From Rhodanobacter denitrificans (GTDB lineage: Bacteria > Pseudomonadota > Gammaproteobacteria > Xanthomonadales > Rhodanobacteraceae), in NCBI GenBank assembly GCA_003241385.1, contig QFPO01000014.1, positions 62,001 through 126,000 on the forward strand: a stretch of DNA of 64,000 nucleotides, read 5' to 3'. Position numbers and translations under genes: made by a program. Each line of letters starts with the position of its first letter. The stretch's first letter is position 1. The notes beneath the pieces were generated by a model. It saw nothing but the letters and a program-made list of their open reading frames with translations. It was not told the origin of the DNA and ran no database searches. Positions 1 to 8,144 of this stretch are shown piece by piece.

Positions 1-195
1 CGCCAGGCCGCCTTCCGCGAGGCATGCAGGACTTGCCCGCAGGCCGCGATCGCTCGGCCGACGACGCCGCGCGAGACACCGCGCTCCGCTGTTTCGTCGA
101 TCGCTCGTGCCGACGCGCCGCGTCGGCTGCCGTGCGATCGTCGATGCCGGCAGCCCGCTCGCCATCACTCAAACTGCTCGCACTCGGATCGGGAC

Positions 196-225
196 CGCGC
201 CCGCGCCATGATCGGCGCGGGCGCG
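196..225 (-). terminator. GC hairpin after the phytase/esterase-like gene
   Basis: A perfect 12-bp inverted repeat (arms 196-207 and 214-225, 6-nt loop) lies 9 bases past the stop of the minus-strand gene that ends at 235. There is no T-tract, so intrinsic termination is uncertain; it may protect the 3' end or act with Rho. Nothing convincing is seen in bases 1-195. Confidence 0.45.
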
Positions 226-234
226 TCGGCTCGC

Positions 235-3060
235 TCAGTAGGCGTCGAAGCCGTCGCGGAACAGCACCTCGGCCAGGCTGTACAGCGTGGTCGTGCCGCT
301 GATCTCGTTGGCGACCGCGATCATCGCCTCGCCGGTCGGGCTGTCGGCTGCCGCGATGAAGACGATGCCTTCCGGACCGAGATCGCCGGCCGCGTCCGGC
401 GCGGCGTCCAGGTCGACGACGACGTCGAAGTCGCGGTTGTTGACGTAGCCGGCGAACGTCGCCGCATACGGGTCGGTCACGTCGAGCACCGCGATGCCGC
501 CGATCCGCTCCAGGCCGACGAACGCGTAGGTGCGGCCGTTCGGCAGCGTGCCGACCGCCAGCGCTTCGGGTTCCGGCCCCTTGTTGTCGCTGCGCGTGTC
601 GAAGCTCTGGTTCTCCTCGTTGTCGGAGTTGAAGTGGGCCGGATGGCGCGCCGCGGTGACCTGCTCGAGGAGGTCGCCGGAGTCGAACACGAGATTGCCG
701 TACTGATCCCAGATCGCCATCGAGCGGCTGCCGAGGATCTGCAGGCGATCGAAGTCGCCGTCGCCGTCGAGATCGCCGTCGATCGTCGAGGCATTGAGCC
801 GGCCGAGCTGGCCGTTGGCCTGCAGCGCCGCCGCATCCGGGAACGCGGCCGGATCCAGATCGAGACCGGAGATGCGCGCGACCTCGCCGCGATCGTCGCC
901 CTCGCCGGCACTCGCGTAGAACGTGCGGCCGCCGGCGCTGAACGCGGCGATCGAGTCGGCCATGTGCATGCCGTAGACCGGCCACTGACGGATCGCGATC
1001 GACGGGCCGTCGCGGTCGGAGGCATCCAGGCCCGAGGGCCGGTCGAAGCTGACCAGGCCGAGCTGGATCGGCGTGGGCTCGGCATCGAGCGGCACGCTGC
1101 CGTTCGGCGGCACCGGCAGCGGCTGCGGCGCGACGCCGAAATCGTTGTCGTTGATCAGCGCCAGACGGCCGTCCGGCAGCGCGGCCAGGCCCTCGAGCTT
1201 GTCGCCGAGGTGATAGCCGAGCGACGGCAGATTGGCGACCTTGAGCTTGGACACCGCGCGGATGCCGGCCGCGACCAGATCGTCCGGCGTATGCTGCTCG
1301 AGCGTCTTGCCGGGCAGCAGCGAGGGCGCGCCGGCCGCGCGCAGATTGGTCGCGCCGGTCAGCGTGAACTCGAACAGCATCTTCTTGCCGCTGCGCTCGA
1401 CCGAATCGTCGCGCTCGACGATCGCGAAGCGGCCGCCGCCGAGATAGGCCGCGTCGCCGATCTTGTCGGTGTTCTGCTCGCGGAAGTCGGCCTTGTCGAT
1501 CAGATAGACGTACTCGGCCACGGTCTCGCCGCTGGTCGGGTCGATGCCGAGCATGCGGATCACCTTGGACGCATTGCTGGCGGCCGTGTTCGGGTTCGCC
1601 AGCGGCGTCTGGATGAACGCATAGAGCACGCCGGCATCGGTATCGAGCGCCATGCCCTCGAAGCCGCGGTTCGGACGGCGCCTGACGTACTCGGGCGGCA
1701 GCGTCTCGCGGCCGTAGTGGCCGACCGGCTGGCCGCCGAGCGCGGCGGTGCCGGCCGGCACCAGGCGGTCGATCAGATGGCCGTTCGCGCCGACGTGATA
1801 GATCGCCGGGCGGTACTCGTCGACCATCCAGTAGCTGCCGTCCGGTGCGACGACGAGACCTTCGATGTCGGCGCCGAGCGGATCGAGCGGCAGCGGCTGG
1901 CCGTTCAGATCGACCGGTTCCTCGTCGACGCCGCTGCCGATGTTCGGCAGGCCGGTCATCGGCGTGACGCCGTCGGCCTGGAACAGCATCAGCTGCTCGC
2001 CGAGCGCGATCGCGCCGGTCGCCGGATCGAACGTGAAACGCACGATGCGCGGCTGGTAGTCCGGCAGCACGAACGGCCGCTCGAGCACGCCGTCACCGTC
2101 GACGTCGGTCGGCTCGCCGTTCGGACCGCGGTCGGGCACGGTCACGAACTTCATCAGGCCGCTGCCCGCGTCGATGCCCTCGAACCACAGGCCCGAGAAA
2201 CCGCCGAGGCGGATGGTCTGGCCGGCCGGCGTCGTGCCGAGCACCGGCAGCTGCGGAAAGTCGTGCGTCTCCACGCGCGGCAGGCCGCGGCCGTGATCCT
2301 TGAGACCGGCCGCGACGATGTCGAGGACCTCGGCCTTGGCCAGGTCGATCACCGCGAACGCATTGGCCTCCTGCAGCGAGACGAACGCGACGCTGCCGTC
2401 CGGCGCGGTCGCGATGTATTCCGGCTCCAGATCGACGCCGGCCGCGCGGCCCGGAAACAGGCGCACGCCCTTCGCGCGCAGTTCGGCTTCGCGGCCGTCG
2501 AACGCCCCGAAGCCGACCGTCGTCGCGGTCGCCTGAGCGACGCCGGCGCCGAGGTCGACGATCGTCACCGAGCCCGGCGGATCGACGGCGTCGACCGGCT
2601 CGCCCTCATTGGCCGACATCAGATAGCGGCCGTCCGGACTGAAGCTGACGTGGTCCGGCAGCACGCCGGCCGGGAACGTGCGCAGATGCTGGCCGGCCGT
2701 GTCGAACAGCGCGATCACGCCGGCCTGCGTGCCGTCCGCCGCCGGCAAGGCCGCGGCGAGCAGGCCGTTGCGGACCGCGACACTGGTCAGGCTGCCGCCG
2801 TACGGCGAGACGTCGATGCTGAAGGCCAGCGTCGGCGCATCGGCGTCGGCGACGTCGAGCACGTCGATGTGGTCGGTCGCGCCATTGGTCACGAACAGAC
2901 GCCGCGTCGCGGCGTCGTAGGCGACGATCTCGGCACCGGCGGTGACGCCGGAGCGATAGGTACCGTGCTGGCGCAGCGCGATCGGTTCGGCCGCAGCGAT
3001 CGTGGTCAGCGGCAACAGGGCGGCGAGGATCGCCGCGGACAGGCGCGAAGGCGAATGCAT
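235..3060 (-). CDS. Secreted choice-of-anchor I / esterase-like phytase protein with F-x-D-G-F tail
   Basis: Predicted exported protein of 941 aa. The ATG at 3060 is preferred because it opens directly into a signal peptide (residues 1-25, hydrophobic core then AAAEP); an in-frame TTG at 3111 would add 17 residues in front of it. Residues about 30-256 and 677-920 together read as one choice-of-anchor I type propeller (residues VTNGATDHIDVLDV early, then RSDNKGPEPEALAVG and GYVNNRDF late). Between them, residues about 257-676 match the esterase-like activity of phytase family (VPDRGPNGEPTDVDGDG, ADIEGLVVAPDGSYWMVDEY, NRGFEGMALD). The protein ends LFRDGFDAY, a tail shared with two other secreted proteins of the window. 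Substrate unknown; a phosphoesterase role is a family-level guess. It stands alone, followed by a hairpin. Confidence 0.8.
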   Translation of the reverse strand: MHSPSRLSAAILAALLPLTTIAAAEPIALRQHGTYRSGVTAGAEIVAYDAATRRLFVTNGATDHIDVLDVADADAPTLAFSIDVSPYGGSLTSVAVRNGLLAAALPAADGTQAGVIALFDTAGQHLRTFPAGVLPDHVSFSPDGRYLMSANEGEPVDAVDPPGSVTIVDLGAGVAQATATTVGFGAFDGREAELRAKGVRLFPGRAAGVDLEPEYIATAPDGSVAFVSLQEANAFAVIDLAKAEVLDIVAAGLKDHGRGLPRVETHDFPQLPVLGTTPAGQTIRLGGFSGLWFEGIDAGSGLMKFVTVPDRGPNGEPTDVDGDGVLERPFVLPDYQPRIVRFTFDPATGAIALGEQLMLFQADGVTPMTGLPNIGSGVDEEPVDLNGQPLPLDPLGADIEGLVVAPDGSYWMVDEYRPAIYHVGANGHLIDRLVPAGTAALGGQPVGHYGRETLPPEYVRRRPNRGFEGMALDTDAGVLYAFIQTPLANPNTAASNASKVIRMLGIDPTSGETVAEYVYLIDKADFREQNTDKIGDAAYLGGGRFAIVERDDSVERSGKKMLFEFTLTGATNLRAAGAPSLLPGKTLEQHTPDDLVAAGIRAVSKLKVANLPSLGYHLGDKLEGLAALPDGRLALINDNDFGVAPQPLPVPPNGSVPLDAEPTPIQLGLVSFDRPSGLDASDRDGPSIAIRQWPVYGMHMADSIAAFSAGGRTFYASAGEGDDRGEVARISGLDLDPAAFPDAAALQANGQLGRLNASTIDGDLDGDGDFDRLQILGSRSMAIWDQYGNLVFDSGDLLEQVTAARHPAHFNSDNEENQSFDTRSDNKGPEPEALAVGTLPNGRTYAFVGLERIGGIAVLDVTDPYAATFAGYVNNRDFDVVVDLDAAPDAAGDLGPEGIVFIAAADSPTGEAMIAVANEISGTTTLYSLAEVLFRDGFDAY

Positions 3061-3172
3061 GAGTCGGAACACCGTCAGGACAGGAAGACAGCGCGCAGTA
3101 GACCTGCGCAAGTTTTCATCCGTCTTACGGTCCGCGCGCGGACCGGGCGCCGTGACGCCGGTCGTGCGGCCG

Positions 3173-4090
3173 TCAGCGGCCGACGCCTTCGCGCAGCCGG
3201 CGCCAGGCGTCGAGCAGGCGGCCCGACAGCGACGCGCCGGATGCGCGCGGCGCTTCCACCTCGTGTCGGCGCTGCAGACGCGGCGTCGCGCGCAGCTGCG
3301 CGTGGCGCTCCAGCGCCGAGATCAGGCAGCGGCGCAGCAGCTCGCGCACCGGCGGGGCGAGCAGGAAGCGGAAGATCTGACCCTCGTTGATCAGGCCGAT
3401 CGCGAGCCGGCTGTCGCGGATCGACGAGACCGCGATCACCAGCATCGCCGGCCGCAGCGCCTTGAGGCGCTTGATCGCATCGACGACGTCACCGGTCGCG
3501 TCGGTCAGCACGGCGACGACCACGGCCACCTCGCGCCGCGCCAGTTCACTGAGTGCCTGCTCGACGTCGGCGGCGCGACCGACCGCGATCGACGGCGGCA
3601 GCAGCTCGCGCACGGTCGCGGCCATCGCCGCGTCCGCGTCGAGCACGAGCACCTGCGCCGCGGCCGGTACCGTATCGCGGACCGGCGCGGGCGCCGGCGT
3701 CGCCACGGCCAGATCCTCGCGCGCGATCTGCGCGGCGCGCAGCACGGTGTCGATCAGATACGCACCGTCCCAGGGCTTCTCGACGAAACGGTAGATCTCC
3801 CCGTCGTTGACCGAGGCCGTCACCGCGTCCATGTCGGCGTAGCCGGTCAGCAGGATCCGCATCGTCGCCGGCGAGCGCCGCGCGACCTCGCGCAGCACCT
3901 CCACGCCGCTGGTCGCCGGCATGCGCTGGTCGCTGACGACGACGTGGACCGGGCGCGTGCGCACCCAGTCGTAGACCTCGGCCGCCGATGTCGTCGTCAG
4001 CACCTCGGCACGGCCGCGCAGCAGCATCCGCAGCGAGCGGAGGATGCGCTCCTCGTCGTCGATGAAGACCACGGTCGGCAGAGCGCTCAT
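3173..4090 (-). CDS. Response regulator with tandem receiver domains, second degenerate
   Basis: Cytosolic response regulator of 305 aa without a recognisable output domain. The first receiver (residues 5-125) has the acidic pair D11/D12, phospho-acceptor D54 in VVVSDQRMP, T82 and K105 in EKPWD. The second (about 146-265) keeps the fold pattern, ending IFRFLLAPP, but has valine where the phospho-acceptor should be, so it probably cannot be phosphorylated. The remaining C-terminus is basic and short. The start ATG overlaps the stop of the upstream histidine kinase by 4 bases, so the pair is an operon and almost certainly a cognate two-component system. Output is presumably by protein-protein contact. 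Confidence 0.85.
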   Translation of the reverse strand: MSALPTVVFIDDEERILRSLRMLLRGRAEVLTTTSAAEVYDWVRTRPVHVVVSDQRMPATSGVEVLREVARRSPATMRILLTGYADMDAVTASVNDGEIYRFVEKPWDGAYLIDTVLRAAQIAREDLAVATPAPAPVRDTVPAAAQVLVLDADAAMAATVRELLPPSIAVGRAADVEQALSELARREVAVVVAVLTDATGDVVDAIKRLKALRPAMLVIAVSSIRDSRLAIGLINEGQIFRFLLAPPVRELLRRCLISALERHAQLRATPRLQRRHEVEAPRASGASLSGRLLDAWRRLREGVGR

Positions 4091-5448
4091 GCGCGCGCCC
4101 CGTCCGCCGTGCCGGGGCCGCCGAGCGGCAGTGCGACGACGAAGCGCGTACCGACGCCGGGCCTGGACGCGACGCGGATCAGGCCGCCGTGCTGCTCGAC
4201 GATCTGATGCGCGATCGCCAGACCCAGGCCGGTGCCCTGCCCGACCGGCTTGGTCGTGAAGAACGGATCGAAGATCCGCTTGATGTCCTCCGGCGCGATG
4301 CCCTTGCCGTTGTCCTCGACCAGGATCAGCAGCCGCTCGCCGAGCACCTGCGTGCGCACGATGATGCGGCCGCGATCGTGCTCGATCGCCTGCGCGGCGT
4401 TGCCGAGCAGGTTCAGCAGCACCTGGTTGATCTGCGCCGGCGCGCAGTCGATCGGCGGTGCCTCGGCGACCGCCCGCACGACCTCGATGCCGCGCCGGTT
4501 CAGGATGTGCTGCACGATGCGCAGCGCGCCGTCGATCAGATGATTGACGTCGGCTTTCTGTGTGCGCGCCTGATCGAGCCGGCTGAAGTCCTTCAGATGG
4601 CCGATCAGCTCGCCGATCTGGGTCAGGCCGTGCAGCGTGTCGTCGAGCAGTCCCGACAGGTCCGCCAGTGCCGCGGCGTCCACGCGCGTGCGCAGCTCGG
4701 CCAGCGTCGCCATGCGCGCCGGCAGGTCGGCCGGCGGCTCGCCGCCGTCGAGCAGGGCGCCGAGCACGGCCTCGCCGGCGCCGACCAGATCGGTCGCGTC
4801 GGCCAGCGCCTCGCGCGTCATCTCGACGTTGTTGCGCACGTAGCCGAGCGGCGTGTTGATCTCGTGTACCAGGCCCGCGACCATCTGGCCGAGCGAGGCC
4901 ATCTTCTCGGACTGGATCAGCTGCAGCTGCGAGGCACGCACGCGGTCGTAGGCGCCCTGCAGCTCGCGGTTGCGCTGCGCCAGGCGCGCGTCCATCGCGC
5001 GCAGCACGTCGAGCACGACGCCGGTGCCGAGGTAGACCCCGTCGGCGTCGGTCAGGATGAAATCCTCAGTGATCGGGCTCTGCACATGCTCGGCGATCAG
5101 ACGCGCCGCGTCCTGGATCGGCGTGGCGACCGGCAGCACCAGCACCTCGCGGTTGGCCATCTCGACGATCGGCCGCCGCCCGAAGATCTCGCGACCGTAC
5201 GGCATCAGGAAGATGCGCATCAGCGCATAACGGCTGATCGCGCCGACCGGCCGGCCCTCGTGCACGATCGGCAGCGACAGCAGCCCCTCGTGGCGGGCGT
5301 CGAGCATGCGGTCGGCGACCGCTGCGACCGGCGTGTCGAGGCCGAGCGCAGCCGTCGGGCGCAGCAGCGCCGACAGTCCGCGCGGCGGCGCGGCCTGCGG
5401 CGGCTCGGCGGTCGCGGCATCGCTGGATGGACGAGGATTGGACGCCAT
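4087..5448 (-). CDS. Soluble histidine kinase with N-terminal CBS-like sensor
   Basis: Sensor kinase of 453 aa with no membrane segment, so it acts in the cytoplasm. Residues 25-150 form a CBS-like pair ([15 protein letters not shown], then [18 protein letters not shown]) that may bind a nucleotide or other small ligand. A short coiled stretch (about 155-185) leads into the H-box with phospho-acceptor H195 ([11 protein letters not shown]). The N-box ([17 protein letters not shown]) and G-boxes ([22 protein letters not shown]) are intact. The open frame extends much further upstream, but ATG 5448 gives a sensible N-terminus and leaves a normal intergenic gap to the divergent regulator at 5644. 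It overlaps the response regulator gene by 4 bases. Confidence 0.85.
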   Translation of the reverse strand: MASNPRPSSDAATAEPPQAAPPRGLSALLRPTAALGLDTPVAAVADRMLDARHEGLLSLPIVHEGRPVGAISRYALMRIFLMPYGREIFGRRPIVEMANREVLVLPVATPIQDAARLIAEHVQSPITEDFILTDADGVYLGTGVVLDVLRAMDARLAQRNRELQGAYDRVRASQLQLIQSEKMASLGQMVAGLVHEINTPLGYVRNNVEMTREALADATDLVGAGEAVLGALLDGGEPPADLPARMATLAELRTRVDAAALADLSGLLDDTLHGLTQIGELIGHLKDFSRLDQARTQKADVNHLIDGALRIVQHILNRRGIEVVRAVAEAPPIDCAPAQINQVLLNLLGNAAQAIEHDRGRIIVRTQVLGERLLILVEDNGKGIAPEDIKRIFDPFFTTKPVGQGTGLGLAIAHQIVEQHGGLIRVASRPGVGTRFVVALPLGGPGTADGARA

Positions 5449-5604
5449 GAAACCTGGGACGCGGGCGCGCGACAGCCGGCGGCCCGCTGCCCGCCCCCTG
5501 ATCGGTCGGTACAGTGCAGATGTGCAATGCCCAGCATGAGCGGCTTGCGCTAAAGCCGTGTGACAGGCGCGATGCCGCGCACACGCTTCGGCCGGCCGCG
5601 CTTC

Positions 5605-5610
5605 TATACT
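5605..5610 (+). promoter_or_regulatory. Putative -10 element of the CadC-like regulator gene
   Basis: TATACT lies 34 bases before the ATG at 5644, and a GGGGGA ribosome-binding site precedes that ATG. No good -35 is seen at the expected distance. The 195-bp gap (5449-5643) separates two divergent regulatory genes and must hold both promoters. Confidence 0.4.
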
Positions 5611-5643
5611 GCCGCGGGGCCGGGACGACCCGGCGGGGGATGC

Positions 5644-7686
5644 ATGTCGCAACCGGTCCGGGACAATCTGGTCTTCGACGAGGTGGTCATCGATTTCGCC
5701 GGCCGCCGCCTGTCGCGTGCCGGTGTCGAGCAGCCGCTCGAGCCCAAGGCGTTCGCGGTACTCGCGCTGCTGACCGGCGCGCCCGGACGCACGTTCACGC
5801 GCGAGGACATCCTCGATGCGGTCTGGGGCCACCGCCACGTGACGCAGGGCGTGCTGAATCGCGTCATGAGCCTGCTGCGCCAGGCCCTCGGTGAGGACGC
5901 GCAGCACCCGCGCCGGCTGCACACCGTGCACGGCGTCGGCTACCGCTTCGATCTGCCCGAAGCGAGCGCCGAGTCCGGCGCCGATGCGACGCCGCGTCGT
6001 GACGACGTCCGCGACGGCGAGGCGTCGATGCCGCAAACTTCGGCGCCTCCGCGGACGCCCAGGGCTGCGCGGCCAGCCCCGGCACGCTGGCCGTGGCTCG
6101 CGGCCGCGGCGGTCGCGCTGCTGGCCGTCGCAGCGGCCGCATGGTGGTCGCGCCAGCCCGCCACGCCTGCGGCGGTGACCGCCCAGACGCCGGCCTCGCC
6201 GCAGCGGCCGTCGCTGGCGGTGCTGCCGTTCGCCGACCTCTCGCAGGCGCGCGATCAGCAGTATCTGGCCGACGGCCTCGCCGAGGACATCCTGCATCAG
6301 CTGGCGCAGTCGCCGGCGCTGCGCGTGATCGGCCGCACCTCGAGCTTCTCGTTCAGGGACAGCCGCGAGGATCTGCGCCGCATCGGCCGCGCGCTCGACG
6401 CGGCCTATCTGCTCGAAGGCAGCGTGCGCCGCGACGCCGACCGCCTGCGCGTGACGGCCCAGCTGATCCGCGCCGACGACGGCAGCCATCTGTGGTCGCG
6501 GACCTACGCGCGTGAACTGCGCGACGTCTTCGCAGTGCAGGCCGACGTCGCCGCCGACGTCGCGCAGGCGCTCAGCGTCACGCTCGACGTCGCACGCTTC
6601 AGCCGCGAGCGCGGCGGCACGACGAACGTCGAGGCCTACGAGCGCTTCCTGCGCTGGCGCAGCATCGGCATGCGCGGACACTTCGACGCCGAGCACGATC
6701 GCGAACGGCTGCGGCTGGCGCGCGAGATGGTCGCGATCGATCCGCAGTGCGCACTGTGCTGGGATGCCTTGGCGCGCTCGCTGGCCACCGTCGCGGAGGA
6801 CCTGGACAAGGCGCAGGCCGGCACGCTGCGCGACGAGGCACGGGAGGTGCGCGACCGCATCGCACGCATCGCGCCCGACAGCTGGGTCGCGCAGCGCGAC
6901 CGCGCCGATGCGCTGTGGCGCCAGGGCCGTCGTGCCGAGGCCCTGACGCTGGCCGGACGGCTCGCGGCCGCCGGTCCGCCGACGCACGAGCGGGTCTGGG
7001 ACTACACGTTCATGACCTATGCGATGGGACATCTCGACCAGACCACGGCGCTGGTCGAGCAGGTGCGCGCGAACGACCCGATGCTGCTGTACCTCTCGCG
7101 CGACCTGCAGTACGACTACACCGCCAGCCGCCGCTACGCCGATGCCGAGGCCGAGTACCGGCGCGGCCAGACGCTCGAGGGCAGCCAGCAATCGCCGGAC
7201 TTCCTCGCGTTCTGCCGTCAGCTGGCCGGCAAGCGCGGCGGCGGCCCGGCCGAGCTGCGCGAGCTGCATGCCCGGCTGCGGCAGACGCCCCAGTTCGACA
7301 CACCGTTCTTCCGTGATCTCGGTACCGCGCTGGACGACCGCGAGGCGATGCGAGCTCTGCTGCACAAGGCGCTGGCCGACGAAGCCTACGGCGGCGGCGT
7401 CCGCGTCGCCGATGTGTGGACCGGCATCGCCGATGCGCTCGGCGATGCCGATCTCGCCGTCGCCGCGATGCGCCGCAACCTCGAAAGCACCGAAGGCTTC
7501 GGCCAGGGCGCGATGCCGCCGCGCTACTACGTCGCGCTATGGAACTCGCCGTATTCCGGCGTACGCGCGCATCCGGACTTCAAGCGACTGCTGATCGAGA
7601 CCGGCGTCGCCGATTACTGGCGACAGACCGGCCGCTGGGGCGATGGCTGCGGGCCGGTCGGCACGGAAGACTTTCGCTGCCGGTAA
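5644..7686 (+). CDS. CadC-like membrane regulator: winged helix, TM, TolB-like and TPR region
   Basis: One-component membrane transcription regulator of 680 aa. Residues 8-103 form an OmpR/ToxR-type winged helix (LEPKAFAVLALL, REDILDAVWG, RLHTVHGVGYRF). A proline-rich linker leads to one membrane segment (about 150-168). The outer part begins with the TolB/CadC-like domain (residues 188-300: SLAVLPFADLS, YLADGLAEDIL, AYLLEGSVRR, LWSRTYAREL) and ends in TPR-like helices. Family knowledge: such proteins bind DNA through the cytoplasmic wing while the periplasmic part senses a signal. ATG 5644 is chosen for its purine-rich ribosome-binding site. The target is unknown; it is divergent from the histidine kinase gene. 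Confidence 0.82.
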   Translation: MSQPVRDNLVFDEVVIDFAGRRLSRAGVEQPLEPKAFAVLALLTGAPGRTFTREDILDAVWGHRHVTQGVLNRVMSLLRQALGEDAQHPRRLHTVHGVGYRFDLPEASAESGADATPRRDDVRDGEASMPQTSAPPRTPRAARPAPARWPWLAAAAVALLAVAAAAWWSRQPATPAAVTAQTPASPQRPSLAVLPFADLSQARDQQYLADGLAEDILHQLAQSPALRVIGRTSSFSFRDSREDLRRIGRALDAAYLLEGSVRRDADRLRVTAQLIRADDGSHLWSRTYARELRDVFAVQADVAADVAQALSVTLDVARFSRERGGTTNVEAYERFLRWRSIGMRGHFDAEHDRERLRLAREMVAIDPQCALCWDALARSLATVAEDLDKAQAGTLRDEAREVRDRIARIAPDSWVAQRDRADALWRQGRRAEALTLAGRLAAAGPPTHERVWDYTFMTYAMGHLDQTTALVEQVRANDPMLLYLSRDLQYDYTASRRYADAEAEYRRGQTLEGSQQSPDFLAFCRQLAGKRGGGPAELRELHARLRQTPQFDTPFFRDLGTALDDREAMRALLHKALADEAYGGGVRVADVWTGIADALGDADLAVAAMRRNLESTEGFGQGAMPPRYYVALWNSPYSGVRAHPDFKRLLIETGVADYWRQTGRWGDGCGPVGTEDFRCR

Positions 7687-7827
7687 GCGTGTCGACGTGG
7701 TGCCTTCATCGATGAAACCGGATACCGGCTATTCTCATATTTAGGGAATATTGCATATCCTGATAGCAACGTTCCGGCTCGGAGCGGGTACGAAACGCCA
7801 CGGTCAGAACATCTGAATTTCTTATAT

Positions 7828-7856
7828 TTGACTTTTATCTCTATACCGAATAAAAC
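7828..7856 (+). promoter_or_regulatory. hipBA promoter
   Basis: TTGACT (7828-7833) and TAAAAC (7851-7856) are separated by exactly 17 bp in an AT-rich stretch (about 7725-7880) that contrasts with the GC-rich surroundings. The -10 ends four bases before the palindromic operator at 7860-7880, so HipB binding there would block transcription. Confidence 0.6.
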
Positions 7857-7859
7857 CCG

Positions 7860-7880
7860 TCTACCATAAAAACTGGTAGA
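7860..7880. promoter_or_regulatory. Putative HipB operator
   Basis: A perfect 7-bp inverted repeat, TCTACCA and TGGTAGA with a 7-bp spacer, ends 5 bases before the hipB ATG. HipB dimers bind palindromes of this size (E. coli: TATCC-N8-GGATA); the half-site here differs. A second imperfect palindrome (GGAATAT-TGC-ATATCC) lies near 7744-7760. Confidence 0.6.
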
Positions 7881-7885
7881 TCCGC

Positions 7886-8143
7886 ATGGCCGCCCGTCAG
7901 ACGCTGAGGACCCCCGATCAGCTCGGCCTCGTGCTGCAGGCCGCGCGCAAGGCGCGCAAGCTCTCGCAGACCGCGCTCGCCGCCCGCATCGGCCTCAGCC
8001 AGTCGCGCGTATCGCAGCTGGAGCAGCATGCCGGCGAACTCAGCGTCGACCAGTTGCTGGCCTGGAGCGCCGCGCTCGATCTGGAGATCGCGATCGGCAC
8101 ACGCGAGGAAATTGCCGACACGCAGCACGACGCGGAGTGGTGA
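7886..8143 (+). CDS. hipB: HipB-type antitoxin, helix-turn-helix repressor
   Basis: Small DNA-binding antitoxin of 85 aa, close to E. coli HipB (88 aa). Residues 12-68 are an XRE-type helix-turn-helix (LSQTALAARIGLSQSRVSQLE as the recognition region, read in two parts). In the family, a HipB dimer binds operator DNA and two HipA molecules, repressing the operon and neutralising the kinase. Here the gene directly precedes hipA, and a palindrome sits between promoter and ATG, fitting autoregulation. The C-terminal tail (about 70-85) is acidic, where E. coli HipB has its tail for controlled proteolysis. Confidence 0.85.
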   Translation: MAARQTLRTPDQLGLVLQAARKARKLSQTALAARIGLSQSRVSQLEQHAGELSVDQLLAWSAALDLEIAIGTREEIADTQHDAEW

Positions 8144-8144
8144 G

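Noticed and set aside
24..302. Small open frame at the left edge
   Set aside because: Arginine-rich composition, no ribosome-binding site, overlaps the hairpin and the end of the phytase/esterase-like gene.
208..3390. Very long plus-strand open frame (over 1000 codons) opposite the phytase/esterase-like gene
   Set aside because: High GC leaves antisense frames open. Its product is arginine-, valine- and alanine-rich without any motif, whereas the minus-strand product has a signal peptide and clear domains. The same applies to long frames opposite typA (11151-13103), cbbF/cbbX (16362-18503), fadE (26180-28849), the subtilase (39510-41732) and uvrC (58847-60946).
5449..7365. N-terminal extension of the histidine kinase by over 600 codons
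   Set aside because: It would run antisense through the CadC-like gene and has no recognisable domain; ATG 5448 gives a normal kinase.
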